Positions 20,766-33,966 of a DNA stretch of 64,000 nt are shown in pieces; position 1 is the stretch's first letter; each line of letters begins with the position of its first letter. Made by a program: the position numbers and the translations under genes. A model generated the notes under the pieces. The model saw only the letters and a program-made list of their open reading frames with translations, was not told the DNA's origin and ran no database searches. The stretch is from Klebsiella indica (GTDB lineage: Bacteria; Pseudomonadota; Gammaproteobacteria; Enterobacterales; Enterobacteriaceae): NCBI RefSeq assembly GCF_005860775.1, contig NZ_VCHQ01000011.1, positions 178,528 to 242,527 of the forward strand, read 5' to 3'.

Positions 20766-21439
20766 TGTACGATTTTGACTGGAGTTCCATTATTCCCTCA
20801 ATGCCATACCTGCTGGCAGGGCTGGTTATCACCCTAAAAATCACCGTGACGGCGATTATTATCGGCATTGTCTGGGGGACGATTCTGGCGGTTATGCGCC
20901 TGTCGAGCTTCCTGCCGCTGGCGTGGTTTGCCAAAACCTATGTCAACGTCTTCCGTTCCATCCCTCTGGTCATGGTATTGCTGTGGTTTTATCTGATTGT
21001 GCCCGGCTTTTTGCAAAACGTACTGGGCCTGTCGCCGAAGACCGACATTCGCCTGATTTCGGCGATGGTCGCCTTCTCCATGTTTGAAGCCGCATACTAT
21101 TCAGAGATTATTCGCGCCGGCATTCAGAGTATCTCTCGCGGTCAGTCCAGCGCGGCGCTGGCACTGGGCATGACCCACTGGCAGTCCATGAAACTGGTGA
21201 TTCTGCCGCAAGCGTTTCGCGCCATGGTGCCGCTGCTGCTGACGCAGGGCATCGTACTGTTCCAGGATACGTCGCTGGTTTACGTTTTAAGCCTGGCTGA
21301 CTTCTTCCGCACCGCCACCACCATTGGCGAACGTGACGGAACCCAGGTAGAAATGATCCTGTTCGCAGGTGCCGTTTATTTTGTTATTAGTCTCAGCGCA
21401 TCGCTGTTGGTCAGCTGGTTGAAGAAAAGGACTGTGTAA
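20765..21439 (+). CDS. gltK: Glutamate/aspartate ABC permease GltK
   Basis: Second HisMQ-type permease subunit, 224 residues, five hydrophobic segments. The EAA loop includes [16 protein letters not shown], which contacts the GltL ATPase. One-base overlaps (TAATG) with gltJ upstream and gltL downstream indicate tight translational coupling in the operon. Confidence 0.95.
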   Translation: MYDFDWSSIIPSMPYLLAGLVITLKITVTAIIIGIVWGTILAVMRLSSFLPLAWFAKTYVNVFRSIPLVMVLLWFYLIVPGFLQNVLGLSPKTDIRLISAMVAFSMFEAAYYSEIIRAGIQSISRGQSSAALALGMTHWQSMKLVILPQAFRAMVPLLLTQGIVLFQDTSLVYVLSLADFFRTATTIGERDGTQVEMILFAGAVYFVISLSASLLVSWLKKRTV

Positions 21440-22164
21440 TGATTACCCTGAAAAACGTTTCAAAATGGTATGGTCACTTTCAGGTGCTGACCGACTGCTC
21501 CACGGAAGTGAAAAAAGGCGAAGTGGTGGTGGTCTGCGGGCCTTCAGGCTCCGGTAAATCCACGCTGATTAAAACCGTTAACGGTCTGGAACCAATACAG
21601 CAAGGTGACATCATCGTTGACGGCACCACCGTTAACGACAAAAAGACCAACCTTGCTAAACTTCGCTCCCACGTTGGTATGGTGTTCCAGCACTTCGAGC
21701 TGTTCCCGCATCTGTCTATTATCGACAACCTGACGCTGGCCCAGGTCAAAGTGCTCAATCGCGATAAAGCCTCTTCGCGCGCAAAAGGGTTAAAACTGCT
21801 GGAGCGGGTAGGACTGTCTGCCCATGCCAGTAAATATCCCGCACAGCTATCCGGCGGCCAGCAGCAGCGCGTCGCGATTGCTCGTGCGCTCTGTATGGAC
21901 CCGATCGCCATGCTGTTCGATGAACCGACCTCAGCACTGGATCCTGAGATGATCAACGAAGTGCTGGACGTGATGGTCGAGCTGGCTAATGAAGGGATGA
22001 CCATGATGGTGGTCACTCATGAAATGGGCTTCGCGCGCAAAGTGGCCAACCGGGTGATCTTTATGGATGAAGGGAAAATTGTCGAAGACGCCGATAAAGA
22101 AGCGTTTTTCGCTAACCCTCAATCTGAACGCGCGAAAGACTTCCTCGCCAAAATTCTGCATTAA
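21439..22164 (+). CDS. gltL: Glutamate/aspartate ABC transporter ATPase
   Basis: Cytoplasmic ATP-binding subunit of GltIJKL. The 241 residues show Walker [10 protein letters not shown] (about 34-42), Q-loop, signature [15 protein letters not shown] and Walker [13 protein letters not shown]. It is last in the operon. A 9-bp stem (AGGCGATAC / GTATCGCCT, 22193-22222) follows, without a T tract, between it and convergent ybeL. Confidence 0.96.
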   Translation: MITLKNVSKWYGHFQVLTDCSTEVKKGEVVVVCGPSGSGKSTLIKTVNGLEPIQQGDIIVDGTTVNDKKTNLAKLRSHVGMVFQHFELFPHLSIIDNLTLAQVKVLNRDKASSRAKGLKLLERVGLSAHASKYPAQLSGGQQQRVAIARALCMDPIAMLFDEPTSALDPEMINEVLDVMVELANEGMTMMVVTHEMGFARKVANRVIFMDEGKIVEDADKEAFFANPQSERAKDFLAKILH

Positions 22165-22258
22165 GATCGCGACGCGCGTCTAAGCAATAAACAGGCGATA
22201 CCACGAATTTGTCGTATCGCCTGCCCGGATCAATGCTGGCGCTTCAATGCCCGCCTGT

Positions 22259-22741
22259 TTAAGGCTCAAATGGCCGACGCTGAAACTGATCGTGGCCGCA
22301 TTTTGGGCAGCGGGGCAGCACATCCGGCGTATAAATCGGCAGATGATAGTGGCACTTCTCACACACCAGGTTCCCCAGCCCCACCACTTCGCCGCTGTGA
22401 TAAACGCCGTGGTGACTGAGATCCTGAAATACCTCACGCCACTCAAGCTGCGTTTTATCCGTAATATCCGCCAGCTCCTGCCACAGGCTCTCTTTAATCA
22501 CGCGCATAAAAACGCTGTCGCTGAGCGCTTCCTGGCCCTCCTCATAACTGAGCGCGAACTCCTCCAGATCCCGCCTGACGGCGCGAATAACATTCTCGAT
22601 TTCACTCTGCGTTAACTCGCCGGACTGACTGATTTTTGCCCTGGCCTGTTCCACCAGCGCGTCGATATCCCGTTCTCCATTGCGTAACCGCTCACTGAGC
22701 GTTGACACCAGCTCTCGGTAAAATTGAGCAACCTTGTTCAT
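22259..22741 (-). CDS. ybeL: Zinc-ribbon protein YbeL
   Basis: Conserved 160-residue protein of the DUF1451 family, function unknown. The N-terminal half is charged and helical. The C terminus has a zinc ribbon formed by CEKCH and CPKCG (about 126-149). The likely site of action is the cytoplasm, with no signal or membrane segment. It stands alone, convergent with gltL and divergent from leuS, as in E. coli. Confidence 0.92.
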   Translation of the reverse strand: MNKVAQFYRELVSTLSERLRNGERDIDALVEQARAKISQSGELTQSEIENVIRAVRRDLEEFALSYEEGQEALSDSVFMRVIKESLWQELADITDKTQLEWREVFQDLSHHGVYHSGEVVGLGNLVCEKCHYHLPIYTPDVLPRCPKCGHDQFQRRPFEP

Positions 22742-22968
22742 CTTTTCGCCTCCGGTGTGGTTAACTTCTTCTAAGAATAGACGTTATCCACATGCGGCTC
22801 TGCAAGTCACGCCACAGACTCGTGAAATATTCTCCGCCGCTTTCCTCCATGTAAGTGTGTGAAAGGCTGTTTTGACGTTGGCGTTTGGGCTATGCTATGC
22901 CGATCTGAAATAACACATCCATTGGCTACATTTTGTAGCTGTTATTGAAAACAGGACCACTGGCTGCC

Positions 22969-25551
22969 ATGCAAGAGCAATACCGCCCGGAAGAGATAGA
23001 ATCGAAAGTCCAGCTTCACTGGGACGAAAATCGTACATTTGAAGTCACCGAAGACGAGAGCAAAGAGAAGTATTACTGCCTGTCGATGCTTCCATATCCT
23101 TCTGGCCGACTACACATGGGCCACGTGCGCAACTACACCATCGGCGACGTTATTTCCCGTTACCAGCGTATGCTGGGTAAAAACGTGCTGCAGCCTATCG
23201 GCTGGGATGCGTTTGGTCTGCCTGCGGAAGGCGCGGCGGTGAAGAACAACACCGCCCCTGCTCCGTGGACCTATGACAACATCGCCTACATGAAAAATCA
23301 GCTGAAAAAGCTGGGTTTCGGCTATGACTGGAGCCGGGAAGTGGCGACCTGCACCCCGGAATACTATCGCTGGGAGCAGAAGTTCTTCACTGAGCTGTAT
23401 AAAAAAGGTCTGGTGTATAAAAAGACCTCCGCGGTGAACTGGTGTCCGAACGATCAGACCGTTCTGGCGAATGAGCAGGTTATCGACGGCTGCTGCTGGC
23501 GCTGCGATACCAAAGTTGAGCGCAAAGAGATCCCGCAGTGGTTTATCAAAATCACCGCCTATGCAGACGAACTGCTGAACGATCTGGATAATCTGGATCA
23601 CTGGCCTGATACCGTTAAAACCATGCAGCGCAACTGGATCGGTCGTTCCGAAGGGGTAGAGATCTCCTTCGATGTCAACGAATATGCCGACAAGCTGACC
23701 GTATACACCACCCGCCCGGACACCTTCATGGGTTGCACCTACCTGGCCGTGGCGGCGGGCCACCCGCTGGCGCAGCAGGCGGCTGCCGGGAACCCCGCGC
23801 TGGCGGCGTTTATCGACGAATGCAAAAATACCAAAGTAGCCGAAGCGGATATGGCGACGATGGAGAAAAAAGGCATTGATACCGGCTACAAAGCGATTCA
23901 TCCGCTGACGGGCGAAACCATCCCGGTGTGGGCGGCGAACTTCGTCCTGATGGAGTACGGTACCGGTGCGGTAATGGCTGTTCCGGGCCACGATCAGCGC
24001 GACTATGAGTTTGCCAGCAAGTACGGACTGAACATCAAGCCGGTTATCCTTGCCGCTGACGGTAGCGAACCGGATCTCTCCGCTCAGGCGATGACCGATA
24101 AAGGCGTACTGTTTAACTCTGGCGAGTTCAGCGGTCTGGATCATGAAGCAGGTTTCAACGCCATCGCGGATAAGCTGGCTTCCCTCGGGGTGGGTAAACG
24201 TAAAGTCAATTACCGCCTGCGCGACTGGGGCGTTTCCCGTCAGCGCTACTGGGGCGCACCGATCCCGATGGTCACGCTGGAAGACGGTACCGTGCTGCCG
24301 ACGCCAGAAGATCAACTGCCGGTGATTTTGCCGGAAGATGTCGTGATGGACGGTATCACCAGCCCAATTAAAGCCGATCCTGAGTGGGCGAAAACCACCG
24401 TTAACGGCCAGCCTGCGCTGCGCGAAACCGACACCTTCGATACCTTTATGGAATCGTCCTGGTACTACGCGCGCTACACCTGCCCGCAGTATGATCAGGG
24501 AATGCTGGACCCGAAAGCGGCGAACTACTGGCTGCCGGTCGACATTTACATTGGCGGTATTGAGCACGCCATTATGCACCTGCTCTACTTCCGCTTCTTC
24601 CACAAACTGATGCGCGATGCCGGTATGGTTAACTCCGACGAACCGGCTAAACAGCTGCTGTGCCAGGGGATGGTACTGGCGGATTCCTTCTACTACGTCG
24701 GAGAAAACGGCGAGCGTAACTGGGTTTCACCGAAAGACGCGCTCGTTGAGCGCGACGAGAAAGGCCGGATCGTGAAAGCCAAAGACGCCGCAGGCCATGA
24801 GCTGGTGTATACCGGCATGAGCAAGATGTCCAAGTCGAAAAATAACGGTATCGATCCGCAGGAGATGGTTGAACGTTACGGCGCGGACACCGTTCGTCTG
24901 TTTATGATGTTCGCCTCGCCGGCGGATATGACGCTGGAGTGGCAGGAGTCCGGCGTGGAAGGGGCCAACCGCTTCCTGAAACGCGTATGGAAACTGATCT
25001 ATGAACACCTTGCCACAGGCGATGTCGTTGCGCTTGATGCAAACGCATTGAGCGAAGATCAAAAAGCGCTGCGTCGCGACGTACACAAAACCATCGCCAA
25101 AGTGACCGATGATATTGGTCGCCGTCAGACCTTCAATACCGCGATTGCGGCAATTATGGAGCTGATGAACAAACTGGCGAAAGCGCCGCAGGAAAACGAA
25201 CAGGATCGTGCGCTGATGCGGGAAGCCCTGCTTGCCGTGGTGCGAATGCTCAACCCGTTCACGCCGCATGCCAGCTTTACCCTGTGGCAGGAGCTGGGCG
25301 GTGAAGGCGATATCGACAACGCGCCGTGGCCGGTCGCGGATGAAAGCGCGATGGTTGAGGACACCACGCTGGTCGTGGTCCAGGTCAATGGTAAAGTACG
25401 TGGTAAAATTACCGTTGCGGTGGATGCAAGCGAAGAGCAGGTGCGTGAGCGTGCAGCCCAGGAACATCTGGTGGCGAAATATCTCGACGGTGTGACCGTG
25501 CGTAAAGTGATTTACGTTCCGGGTAAACTGCTCAATCTGGTCGTTGGCTAA
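22969..25551 (+). CDS. leuS: Leucyl-tRNA synthetase
   Basis: Class I synthetase that charges tRNA-Leu. The start at ATG 22969 ([11 protein letters not shown]) gives 860 residues, as in E. coli; a TTG eight codons upstream is not needed. Motifs: HMGH within [12 protein letters not shown] near 42-52, a CP1 editing domain (about 225-415) and KMSKSKNNG near 619. It is followed 14 bp later by lptE. Confidence 0.98.
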   Translation: MQEQYRPEEIESKVQLHWDENRTFEVTEDESKEKYYCLSMLPYPSGRLHMGHVRNYTIGDVISRYQRMLGKNVLQPIGWDAFGLPAEGAAVKNNTAPAPWTYDNIAYMKNQLKKLGFGYDWSREVATCTPEYYRWEQKFFTELYKKGLVYKKTSAVNWCPNDQTVLANEQVIDGCCWRCDTKVERKEIPQWFIKITAYADELLNDLDNLDHWPDTVKTMQRNWIGRSEGVEISFDVNEYADKLTVYTTRPDTFMGCTYLAVAAGHPLAQQAAAGNPALAAFIDECKNTKVAEADMATMEKKGIDTGYKAIHPLTGETIPVWAANFVLMEYGTGAVMAVPGHDQRDYEFASKYGLNIKPVILAADGSEPDLSAQAMTDKGVLFNSGEFSGLDHEAGFNAIADKLASLGVGKRKVNYRLRDWGVSRQRYWGAPIPMVTLEDGTVLPTPEDQLPVILPEDVVMDGITSPIKADPEWAKTTVNGQPALRETDTFDTFMESSWYYARYTCPQYDQGMLDPKAANYWLPVDIYIGGIEHAIMHLLYFRFFHKLMRDAGMVNSDEPAKQLLCQGMVLADSFYYVGENGERNWVSPKDALVERDEKGRIVKAKDAAGHELVYTGMSKMSKSKNNGIDPQEMVERYGADTVRLFMMFASPADMTLEWQESGVEGANRFLKRVWKLIYEHLATGDVVALDANALSEDQKALRRDVHKTIAKVTDDIGRRQTFNTAIAAIMELMNKLAKAPQENEQDRALMREALLAVVRMLNPFTPHASFTLWQELGGEGDIDNAPWPVADESAMVEDTTLVVVQVNGKVRGKITVAVDASEEQVRERAAQEHLVAKYLDGVTVRKVIYVPGKLLNLVVG

Positions 25552-25565
25552 GCGCGGGAGGAAGC

Positions 25566-26156
25566 GTGCGATATCTGACAACATTGTTGTTATCTCTGGC
25601 GGTGTTTATCACTGCGGGTTGCGGCTGGCATCTGCGTAGCACTACGCAGGTGCCGAGTGCCATGCAAACCATGATCTTCCAGTCTAGCGATCCAAATGGT
25701 CCACTCAGTCGCGCGGTCCGGAATCAGTTGCGTTTGAATGGCGTCGAGCTGCTCGATGCCAGCACGCTACGCCAGGATGTTCCCTCCCTGCGTCTGGAGT
25801 CATCGTCTATTCAGAAAGATACGGCGTCTATTTTCCAGGATGGTCGTACCGCGGAATATCAGATGGTGATGACGGTAAAAGCCAGCGTGCTGATCCCGGG
25901 CCATGATATCTATCCGATTACCACTACCGTCTACCGTTCGTTTTTCGATAACCCGCAGGCGGCGTTAGCGAAAGATGCTGAGCAGAGCATGATTATTAAG
26001 GAAATGTACGACAAAGCGGCAGAGCAGTTGATCCGTAAGCTGCCGAGCGTACAGGTTGCGGATAGCGAAGCCACAAAAGCGGATGCGAAACCGGTCAAGG
26101 CGACCTCAACATCCTCTGCCTCCGGCAACCGTCTCTCCACCCCGTCGGGTAACTGA
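25566..26156 (+). CDS. lptE: LPS-assembly lipoprotein LptE
   Basis: Outer-membrane lipoprotein that plugs and helps assemble the LptD translocon for lipopolysaccharide. The GTG start gives 196 residues. The signal ends in the lipobox ITAGC with the acylated Cys at residue 19. The Ser/Thr/Ala-rich tail (about 170-196) is low-complexity. Its stop overlaps the holA start (TGATG). Confidence 0.96.
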   Translation: MRYLTTLLLSLAVFITAGCGWHLRSTTQVPSAMQTMIFQSSDPNGPLSRAVRNQLRLNGVELLDASTLRQDVPSLRLESSSIQKDTASIFQDGRTAEYQMVMTVKASVLIPGHDIYPITTTVYRSFFDNPQAALAKDAEQSMIIKEMYDKAAEQLIRKLPSVQVADSEATKADAKPVKATSTSSASGNRLSTPSGN

Positions 26157-27187
26157 TGATTCGGTTGTACCCGGAACAGCTCCGCGCGCAGCTCACTGAA
26201 GGGCTGCGCGCGGCCTATTTGCTGCTTGGCAACGACCCGCTGCTGTTGCAGGAAAGCCAGGACGCTATACGCGAAGCCGCTACCGCTCAGGGCTTTATCG
26301 AACACCATACCGCCACGCTTGATGCCAGTACCGACTGGTCTGCCCTTTTCTCGCTCAGTCAGGCAATGAGCCTGTTTTCAAGCCGTCAAACGCTGCTGCT
26401 GATATTACCGGAAAACGGTCCCAATGCGGCCATGAACGAACAGCTGGCTACGCTTGTGGGTATGCTGCATGAGGATTTATTGCTGATCGTTCGCGGCAAT
26501 AAACTGACAAAAGCGCAGGAAAATGCCGCATGGGCGACAGCACTTACCAGCCGGGCGGTGCAGGTCAGCTGTCAGACGCCGGAGTATGCCCAACTGCCGC
26601 GCTGGCTCGCCGCGCGCGCGCAGCGTCATGATCTGCAGCTTGATGACGCCGCCAGCCAGCTTCTGTGCTACTGCTATGAAGGTAATCTGCTGGCCCTGGC
26701 ACAGGCGCTGGAGCGTCTGTCGCTACTGTGGCCGGACGGGAAACTCACCTTACCCCGCGTTGAGCAGGCAGTGAACGATGCGGCGCATTTCACGCCTTAC
26801 CACTGGGTCGATGCGCTGCTGGCGGGCAAAAGTAAGCGCGTCCTGCACATACTGCAACAGTTGCGTTTAGAAGGCTGCGAACCGGCCATTCTGCTACGGA
26901 CCCTGCAGCGTGAACTACTGCTGCTGGTACAGTTGAAACGACAATCGGCCCATACGCCACTGCGCGCGCTGTTTGATAAGCATCGGGTATGGCAAAACCG
27001 GCGACCGCTGGTCAGCGACGCGCTCAGCCGCCTCAGCGCCGACCAGCTACGCCAGGCCGTCACTTTATTGACCCGTGCGGAACTCACCTTCAAGCAGGAT
27101 TACGGGCACGCCGTCTGGCCCGAACTGGAAAGTCTCTCTTTGTTGCTCTGCCACAAGGCGCTGGCAGACGTTTTTATTGATGGTTGA
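26156..27187 (+). CDS. holA: DNA polymerase III delta subunit
   Basis: Clamp-loader subunit that opens the beta sliding clamp. The 343-residue length equals E. coli HolA. The N-terminal domain has the clamp-opening region around [15 protein letters not shown]. It overlaps lptE by one base, and its last bases overlap or abut nadD, so the leuS-lptE-holA-nadD-cobC row is probably cotranscribed. Confidence 0.95.
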   Translation: MIRLYPEQLRAQLTEGLRAAYLLLGNDPLLLQESQDAIREAATAQGFIEHHTATLDASTDWSALFSLSQAMSLFSSRQTLLLILPENGPNAAMNEQLATLVGMLHEDLLLIVRGNKLTKAQENAAWATALTSRAVQVSCQTPEYAQLPRWLAARAQRHDLQLDDAASQLLCYCYEGNLLALAQALERLSLLWPDGKLTLPRVEQAVNDAAHFTPYHWVDALLAGKSKRVLHILQQLRLEGCEPAILLRTLQRELLLLVQLKRQSAHTPLRALFDKHRVWQNRRPLVSDALSRLSADQLRQAVTLLTRAELTFKQDYGHAVWPELESLSLLLCHKALADVFIDG

Positions 27188-27188
27188 T

Positions 27189-27830
27189 ATGAATCAATTA
27201 CAGGCGATGTACGGTGGCACCTTCGATCCGGTGCATTACGGTCACCTTAAACCGGTAGAAATTCTGGCCAACCAAATCGGCCTCAATAAAGTCATCATTG
27301 TGCCGAATAATGTGCCGCCACACCGTCCGCAGCCCGAAGCCACCAGCGAACAACGTCTACGTATGCTGGCGCTGGCTATTGCCGACAAACCGCTGTTTAT
27401 TCTGGACGAGCGCGAACTTGAGCGCGATACGCCGTCATACTCCGCGCAAACTCTGCGCGAATGGCGTCAGGAACAGGGGCCGAAGCGGCCGCTGGCTTTT
27501 ATTATTGGTCAGGATTCGCTGCTTACCTTTACCACCTGGCATGACTACAGCAGCATTCTTGATCATGTTCATTTGATCGTTTGTCGTCGCCCTGGTTACC
27601 CGTTAACCATGGCGAACGCGCAGGATCAGCGCTGGCTGGATAAGCATCTCACCTATGACGTCGAAAGGCTGCATAACCGCCCGGCGGGCGTTATCTACCT
27701 GGCTGAAACGCCGTGGTTTGATATTTCGGCGACCATTATTCGCCAGCGCCTTGAGAACGGTGAATCCTGCTCAGATATGCTGCCGGAAGCCGTACTTGAC
27801 TATATCCGTGAGCAAAAACTCTATTGCTAA
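27189..27830 (+). CDS. nadD: Nicotinate-mononucleotide adenylyltransferase
   Basis: Adenylates nicotinate mononucleotide to deamido-NAD in NAD synthesis. From ATG 27189 ([10 protein letters not shown]) the product has 213 residues, the E. coli length; ATG 27180 three codons upstream is possible. Nucleotidyltransferase motifs [11 protein letters not shown] near the N terminus and SATIIRQRL near the C terminus are intact. Confidence 0.96.
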   Translation: MNQLQAMYGGTFDPVHYGHLKPVEILANQIGLNKVIIVPNNVPPHRPQPEATSEQRLRMLALAIADKPLFILDERELERDTPSYSAQTLREWRQEQGPKRPLAFIIGQDSLLTFTTWHDYSSILDHVHLIVCRRPGYPLTMANAQDQRWLDKHLTYDVERLHNRPAGVIYLAETPWFDISATIIRQRLENGESCSDMLPEAVLDYIREQKLYC

Positions 27831-27876
27831 CCCGGAAACAGGAGACGTCGTTCAGACTCCTGTCAGGGAGGTCATC

Positions 27877-28506
27877 ATGAAATTGTGGTTGGTTCGTCAT
27901 GGAGAAACCGAGGCTAACGTCGCGGGCCTCTATAGCGGGCATGCGCCCACATCGTTAACCAAACGTGGTATCAGTCAGGCCAGAACGCTGGGGCAGCGGC
28001 TACAGGACGTTCCTTTTCAGCACGTGTTCTACAGTGAACTTGAGCGTACTCAGCATACGGCCAGCCTGCTACTTGGCGAGCGAGATATCCCCTGTCAGGC
28101 TTTTCCTGAACTCAATGAGATGTTCTTTGGCGACTGGGAAATGCGTCATCATCGCGATTTACAACGTGAAGATGCGGAAAATTACGCTGCATGGTGTGCA
28201 GACTGGCAGCATGCGGCACCAACCAATGGCGAAAGTTTTCAGGCATTTGCCCGGCGAGTTTCCGGTTTTACCGCTACCCTTGCACAATATCGGCAACTTG
28301 AGCATCTGCTGATAGTCGGTCATCAGGGGGTTCTTAGCCTGTTAATTGCCCTGTTGCTCGACATGCCGTCGGCGGCTATGTGGCACTTCCCTGTTGAACA
28401 AGGCGCATGGAGCCTTGTCGATCTGCAGCCTGATTTCGCTACGCTGCGCGTACTAAATAGCCAGGCCGTCTGGCTGGCGGAAGAAGAATTGCGCGCAGAC
28501 CATTGA
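27877..28506 (+). CDS. cobC: Adenosylcobalamin/alpha-ribazole phosphatase
   Basis: Histidine phosphatase family enzyme that dephosphorylates alpha-ribazole-phosphate in B12 nucleotide-loop assembly. The 209-residue chain starts MKLWLVRHGETEAN, with the RHG catalytic motif at residues 7-9, and has the second His in VGHQGVLS. ATG 27877 follows GGGAGG; the longer in-frame reading overlaps nadD and is rejected. Confidence 0.93.
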   Translation: MKLWLVRHGETEANVAGLYSGHAPTSLTKRGISQARTLGQRLQDVPFQHVFYSELERTQHTASLLLGERDIPCQAFPELNEMFFGDWEMRHHRDLQREDAENYAAWCADWQHAAPTNGESFQAFARRVSGFTATLAQYRQLEHLLIVGHQGVLSLLIALLLDMPSAAMWHFPVEQGAWSLVDLQPDFATLRVLNSQAVWLAEEELRADH

Positions 28507-29204
<698 letters not shown>

Positions 29205-29207
29205 TGC

Positions 29208-29675
29208 GTGAAGCTGCAGCTGGTGGCCGTTGGCACCAAAATGCCGGATTGGGTTCAGACCGGCTTTAGCGAATATCTGCGCCGTTTTCCAAAAGATATT
29301 CCGCTCGAACTGGTGGAAATCCCCGCCGGCAAACGCGGCAAAAATGCCGATATCAAGCGCATTCTTGAAAAAGAAGGCGAAATGATGCTGGCGGCCGCAG
29401 GCAAAAATCGCATCGTCACCCTGGATATCCCCGGGAAACCGTGGGATACGCCGCAACTGGCGCGTGAACTGGAACGCTGGAAACAGGATGGCCGCGATGT
29501 CAGCCTGCTTATCGGCGGCCCGGAAGGTCTTTCACCCGCCTGCAAAGCAGCGGCGGAACAAAGTTGGTCGCTCTCAACGCTCACGTTGCCTCATCCGCTG
29601 GTTCGCGTACTGGTGGCTGAGAGTCTCTATCGGGCGTGGAGCATTACCACCAACCACCCATACCACCGTGAGTAA
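29208..29675 (+). CDS. rlmH: 23S rRNA pseudouridine-1915 N3-methyltransferase
   Basis: SPOUT-class methyltransferase that modifies pseudouridine 1915 in helix 69 of 23S rRNA. GTG start; 155 residues as in E. coli. The SAM-binding knot shows [11 protein letters not shown] and the C-terminal [20 protein letters not shown]. It lies between rsfS and the mrdAB-rlpA cell-wall genes. Confidence 0.97.
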   Translation: MKLQLVAVGTKMPDWVQTGFSEYLRRFPKDIPLELVEIPAGKRGKNADIKRILEKEGEMMLAAAGKNRIVTLDIPGKPWDTPQLARELERWKQDGRDVSLLIGGPEGLSPACKAAAEQSWSLSTLTLPHPLVRVLVAESLYRAWSITTNHPYHRE

Positions 29676-29702
29676 TGATGACCATGGCAGACTAAGCAGC
29701 GA

Positions 29703-31604
29703 ATGAAATTACAGAATTCTTTCCGCGATTATACGGCTGAATCCTCGCTGTTCATGCGCCGGGCGCTGGTCGCTTTTTTGGGGATTTTACTGCTTACCGG
29801 CGTGCTGATCGCCAACCTCTATAACGTGCAAATTGTGCGTTATACCGACTATCAGACACGCTCAAACGAAAACCGCATCAAGCTGGTGCCTATTCCACCG
29901 ACCCGCGGCATTATCTACGATCGCAACGGCACGCCGCTGGCAATTAATCGTACCATTTACCAACTGGAGATGATGCCGGAAAAGGTCGACAACGTTCAGC
30001 AAACGCTGGATGAGCTGCGCGACGTTATCGATTTGACCGATGACGATGTGGCGAACTTTAAAAAAGAGCGCGCGCGCGCCCATCGCTTCACCTCCATTCC
30101 GGTGAAAGTCAACCTTAACGAGGTTCAGGTCGCCCGTTTCGCGGTTAACCAGTACCGGTTTCCCGGCGTTGAAGTCAAAGGCTATAAACGTCGCTACTAT
30201 CCCTATAACTCCGCCCTGACCCACGTTATCGGCTACGTCTCGAAAATTAACGATAAAGACGTCGATCGTCTGGACAAAGAGGGAAAGCTGGCTAACTACG
30301 CCTCAACGCACGACATTGGAAAGCTGGGGATTGAGCGCTATTACGAAGATATCCTGCATGGTCAGACGGGTTATGAAGAGGTCGAGGTTAACAACCGCGG
30401 TCGCGTGATTCGCCAGCTCAAAGAGGTTCCTCCGCAGGCGGGGCGCGATATCTATTTAACGCTCGACCTGAAACTACAGCAATATATCGAAACGCTGCTC
30501 GCCGGTAGCCGCGCGGCCGTGGTCGTGACGGACCCGCGTACCGGCGCCATCCTCGCGCTGGTCTCGACGCCCAGTTACGATCCCAATCTGTTCGTTGATG
30601 GCATCTCCAGTAAGGACTATTCCGGGTTACTTAACGATCCAAACACGCCGCTGGTCAACCGCGCCACACAAGGGGTTTACCCGCCTGCATCGACGGTTAA
30701 GCCATACGTCGCCGTGTCGGCGCTCAGCGCCGGCGTCATTACCCGCAATACCAGCCTGTTCGACCCCGGCTGGTGGCAGCTCCCCGGCTCGGAAAAACGC
30801 TATCGCGACTGGAAAAAATGGGGCCACGGTCACCTGAACGTCACTAAAGCGCTGGAAGAGTCCGCCGATACCTACTTCTATCAGGTCGCCTATGATATGG
30901 GTATCGATCGTCTGTCGGAATGGATGAGCAAATTCGGCTATGGTCACTATACCGGCGTTGATCTGGCAGAAGAGCGTTCCGGCAATATGCCAACCCGGGA
31001 ATGGAAGCTCAAGCGCTTTAAAAAGCCCTGGTATCAGGGCGATACCATCCCTGTCGGCATCGGTCAGGGCTACTGGACCGCCACCCCCATTCAGATGAAC
31101 AAAGCGCTGATGATTCTGATTAACGATGGCGTTGTTAAAGTACCGCACCTGCTGCAAAGCACGATAGAAAACGGCAACCCCGTTCCCTGGGTGCAGCCAC
31201 ATGAACCGCCGGTGGGCGATATTCATTCTGGTTTTTGGGAAATCGCTAAAGACGGAATGTTTGGCGTAGCCAACCGTAACAACGGGACCGCGCATAAATA
31301 TTTCGCCAGCGCGCCATATAAAATTGCCGCCAAATCGGGCACCGCTCAGGTCTTTGGCCTGAAAGCCAATGAAACCTATAACGCGCACAGAATCGCCGAA
31401 CGCCTGCGCGACCATAAACTGATGACCGCGTTCGCGCCTTATAACAATCCCCAGGTTGCCGTTGCCATTATTCTTGAGAACGGCGGCGCGGGCCCGGCAG
31501 TGGGGACCATAATGCGCCAGATTCTCGATCATATTATGCTGGGCGATAACAACACCAATCTGCCGAATGAAAATCCGGCAGTGACGGCTGGAGAGGATCA
31601 ATAA
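29703..31604 (+). CDS. mrdA: Penicillin-binding protein 2 (elongation transpeptidase)
   Basis: Inner-membrane DD-transpeptidase of the rod complex, working with RodA. 633 residues. A single N-terminal membrane anchor (about 20-42) precedes the PBP dimerisation domain. The transpeptidase domain has the acyl Ser in PASTVKPY near 330, an SAD motif and KSGT. The stop overlaps the mrdB start by one base (TAATG). Confidence 0.98.
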   Translation: MKLQNSFRDYTAESSLFMRRALVAFLGILLLTGVLIANLYNVQIVRYTDYQTRSNENRIKLVPIPPTRGIIYDRNGTPLAINRTIYQLEMMPEKVDNVQQTLDELRDVIDLTDDDVANFKKERARAHRFTSIPVKVNLNEVQVARFAVNQYRFPGVEVKGYKRRYYPYNSALTHVIGYVSKINDKDVDRLDKEGKLANYASTHDIGKLGIERYYEDILHGQTGYEEVEVNNRGRVIRQLKEVPPQAGRDIYLTLDLKLQQYIETLLAGSRAAVVVTDPRTGAILALVSTPSYDPNLFVDGISSKDYSGLLNDPNTPLVNRATQGVYPPASTVKPYVAVSALSAGVITRNTSLFDPGWWQLPGSEKRYRDWKKWGHGHLNVTKALEESADTYFYQVAYDMGIDRLSEWMSKFGYGHYTGVDLAEERSGNMPTREWKLKRFKKPWYQGDTIPVGIGQGYWTATPIQMNKALMILINDGVVKVPHLLQSTIENGNPVPWVQPHEPPVGDIHSGFWEIAKDGMFGVANRNNGTAHKYFASAPYKIAAKSGTAQVFGLKANETYNAHRIAERLRDHKLMTAFAPYNNPQVAVAIILENGGAGPAVGTIMRQILDHIMLGDNNTNLPNENPAVTAGEDQ

Positions 31605-32716
31605 TGACCGATAGTCCGAACAAAAAATCGCTCTGGGATAAAATTCATATCGATCCCACTATGCTGCTTATTCTGCTGGCGCTGCTGACCTACAGCGCAC
31701 TGGTCATCTGGAGCGCCAGCGGTCAGGATATCGGTATGATGGAGCGTAAAATCGGCCAGATTGCCATGGGTATCGTTATCCTGATCGTCATGGCGCAAAT
31801 TCCGCCGCGAGTCTATGAAGGTTGGGCCCCCTACCTTTATATTTTATGCATTATCCTTCTGGTGGCGGTTGATGCCTTCGGCGCTATCTCCAAAGGGGCG
31901 CAACGATGGCTCGATCTGGGGATTGTCCGTTTCCAGCCCTCGGAAATCGCTAAAATTGCAGTCCCCCTGATGGTTGCACGCTTTATTAACCGCGATATTT
32001 GTCCGCCGTCGTTAAAGAATACCGCCATCGCACTGGTGCTGATTTTCCTGCCGACGCTGCTGGTGGCTGCCCAGCCCGATCTCGGGACCTCCATTCTGAT
32101 TGCGCTGTCCGGCCTCTTCGTGCTGTTCCTGGCCGGTCTGAGCTGGCGTCTGATCGGAATTGCCGTCGTGCTGGTGGCTGCCTTTATTCCGATCCTGTGG
32201 TTCTTCCTGATGCATGATTATCAGCGACAGCGGGTGATGATGTTACTCGATCCGGAAACCGATCCACTCGGCGCCGGCTACCACATTATTCAGTCGAAAA
32301 TCGCCATTGGTTCCGGTGGACTGCGCGGTAAAGGCTGGTTACATGGCACTCAGTCGCAGCTGGAGTTCTTGCCAGAACGTCATACGGATTTTATCTTTGC
32401 CGTCCTGGCGGAAGAACTGGGGTTGATCGGCGTGCTGGTTCTGCTGGCATTGTATATTTTGCTTATTATGCGCGGTTTATGGATTGCCGCCCAAGCGCAA
32501 ACCACCTTTGGCCGGGTCATGGCCGGTGGTTTAATGTTGATTTTATTCGTTTATGTCTTCGTAAATATTGGTATGGTGAGTGGTATTTTACCCGTGGTGG
32601 GGGTACCTTTGCCGCTGGTGAGCTACGGGGGCTCTGCCCTAATCGTATTGATGGCCGGGTTTGGTATCGTCATGTCGATCCATACTCACAGAAAAATGTT
32701 GTCGAAAAGCGTTTAA
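31604..32716 (+). CDS. mrdB: Peptidoglycan glycosyltransferase RodA
   Basis: SEDS-family membrane glycosyltransferase that polymerises lipid II for sidewall growth, paired with PBP2. 370 residues with about ten membrane segments. The family motifs FQPSEIAKI and [13 protein letters not shown] are present. It is tightly coupled to mrdA upstream and lies 10 bp before rlpA. Confidence 0.98.
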   Translation: MTDSPNKKSLWDKIHIDPTMLLILLALLTYSALVIWSASGQDIGMMERKIGQIAMGIVILIVMAQIPPRVYEGWAPYLYILCIILLVAVDAFGAISKGAQRWLDLGIVRFQPSEIAKIAVPLMVARFINRDICPPSLKNTAIALVLIFLPTLLVAAQPDLGTSILIALSGLFVLFLAGLSWRLIGIAVVLVAAFIPILWFFLMHDYQRQRVMMLLDPETDPLGAGYHIIQSKIAIGSGGLRGKGWLHGTQSQLEFLPERHTDFIFAVLAEELGLIGVLVLLALYILLIMRGLWIAAQAQTTFGRVMAGGLMLILFVYVFVNIGMVSGILPVVGVPLPLVSYGGSALIVLMAGFGIVMSIHTHRKMLSKSV

Positions 32717-32726
32717 GGGGTTCGCG

Positions 32727-33824
32727 ATGCGTAAGCAATGGCTGGGGATCTGCATAGCAGCAGGGCTGCTGGCGGCATGTTCGGGTGAAGACGTTCAACA
32801 GAAAACGGTCAGCACTCCGCAGCCGGCCGTTTGCAATGGCCCAACGGTGGAAATCGGCGGTGTCGAGCCGCAGTATGAAACGCCCAATGCAACGGCGAAT
32901 CAGGATTATGAACGCGATGGTAAACGCTATACCATCGTCCGGGATCCGTCTAACTTTACCCAGGCCGGTTTCGCAGCGATCTATGACGCCGAGCCCAACA
33001 GCAATCTGACCTCATCCGGCGAGGTTTTTGATCCTACCCAGCTCACTGCCGCCCATCCCACGCTGCCGATCCCAAGCTACGCGCGGATCACCAACCTGGC
33101 GAACGGGCGGATGCTTGTGGTTCGTATCAACGATCGCGGGCCTTACGGTACCGATCGCGTCATTTCGCTTTCACGTGCAGCCGCCGATCGGCTGAATACC
33201 TCGAATAACACCAAAGTGCGTATCGACCCGATCGTCGTCGCGCCAGACGGCACGCTTTCCGGTCCGGGTACGGCTTGTACCACCGTCGCCAAACAGACTT
33301 ACGCCCTGCCCGCCCGTCCTAATCTTGATGGCGACGGCAGCGCGGTGAGTAACCCGCCTGCGCAAACGGATGTTCACGCCATCAGCAATGCGACGCTGAA
33401 GCCAGTCGACACGACTGGCGCCCCCGTCAACAGCGGCGGATTTCTTGGCGCGCCAACGCCGCTAAATAGTGGCGTGCTGGAAAGCAGTGAACCGGCCATA
33501 CAAACTGCGCCGATTACCGCACCGGGTTCAGTACAAGGCAGCGTAGCGCCTGCAGCGGCGGCCACCGCCGCAGTGACGCCGACGGCGACAAGCACCAGCG
33601 GCGATGTCGTCGTACAGGTTGGCGCCGTCAGCGATCAGACCCGGGCGCTGCAATATCAGCAGCGCTTGAGTCAGCAGTTCTCCGTTCCAGGACGCGTTAC
33701 GCAAAACGGCGCGATATGGCGTATTCAGCTAGGCCCATTCAGCAGCAAAGCACAGGCCAGCGCCATTCAACAGCGCCTGCAAAGCGAGGCGCAACTGCAA
33801 TCATTTATTACTCGCGCCAACTAA
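32727..33824 (+). CDS. rlpA: Septal-ring lytic transglycosylase RlpA
   Basis: Outer-membrane lipoprotein that cleaves denuded glycan strands at septa in some species. From ATG 32727 the product has 365 residues: a lipobox LLAAC (Cys18), a double-psi beta-barrel RlpA domain (about 75-170, with NDRGPYGTDRVISLS), a variable Pro/Thr/Ala-rich linker and a C-terminal SPOR domain (about 290-365). The linker differs most from E. coli, as expected. Confidence 0.95.
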   Translation: MRKQWLGICIAAGLLAACSGEDVQQKTVSTPQPAVCNGPTVEIGGVEPQYETPNATANQDYERDGKRYTIVRDPSNFTQAGFAAIYDAEPNSNLTSSGEVFDPTQLTAAHPTLPIPSYARITNLANGRMLVVRINDRGPYGTDRVISLSRAAADRLNTSNNTKVRIDPIVVAPDGTLSGPGTACTTVAKQTYALPARPNLDGDGSAVSNPPAQTDVHAISNATLKPVDTTGAPVNSGGFLGAPTPLNSGVLESSEPAIQTAPITAPGSVQGSVAPAAAATAAVTPTATSTSGDVVVQVGAVSDQTRALQYQQRLSQQFSVPGRVTQNGAIWRIQLGPFSSKAQASAIQQRLQSEAQLQSFITRAN

Positions 33825-33966
33825 ATGCGCCGGCGATAGCTATCCTCTTCATTGCGCATGAAAAAGTCATTAACAAAGTCATGCGTAATGTCGGGTGTTG
33901 CCCCGCAATGCATTTGCTATAGTAAGGCACTTTTTTAACTTCATCACGGATACCGTTGTACAAACC

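Noticed and set aside
23110..24603. 497-codon reading antisense to leuS
   Set aside because: Shadow of a highly conserved gene; no plausible product or ribosome site.
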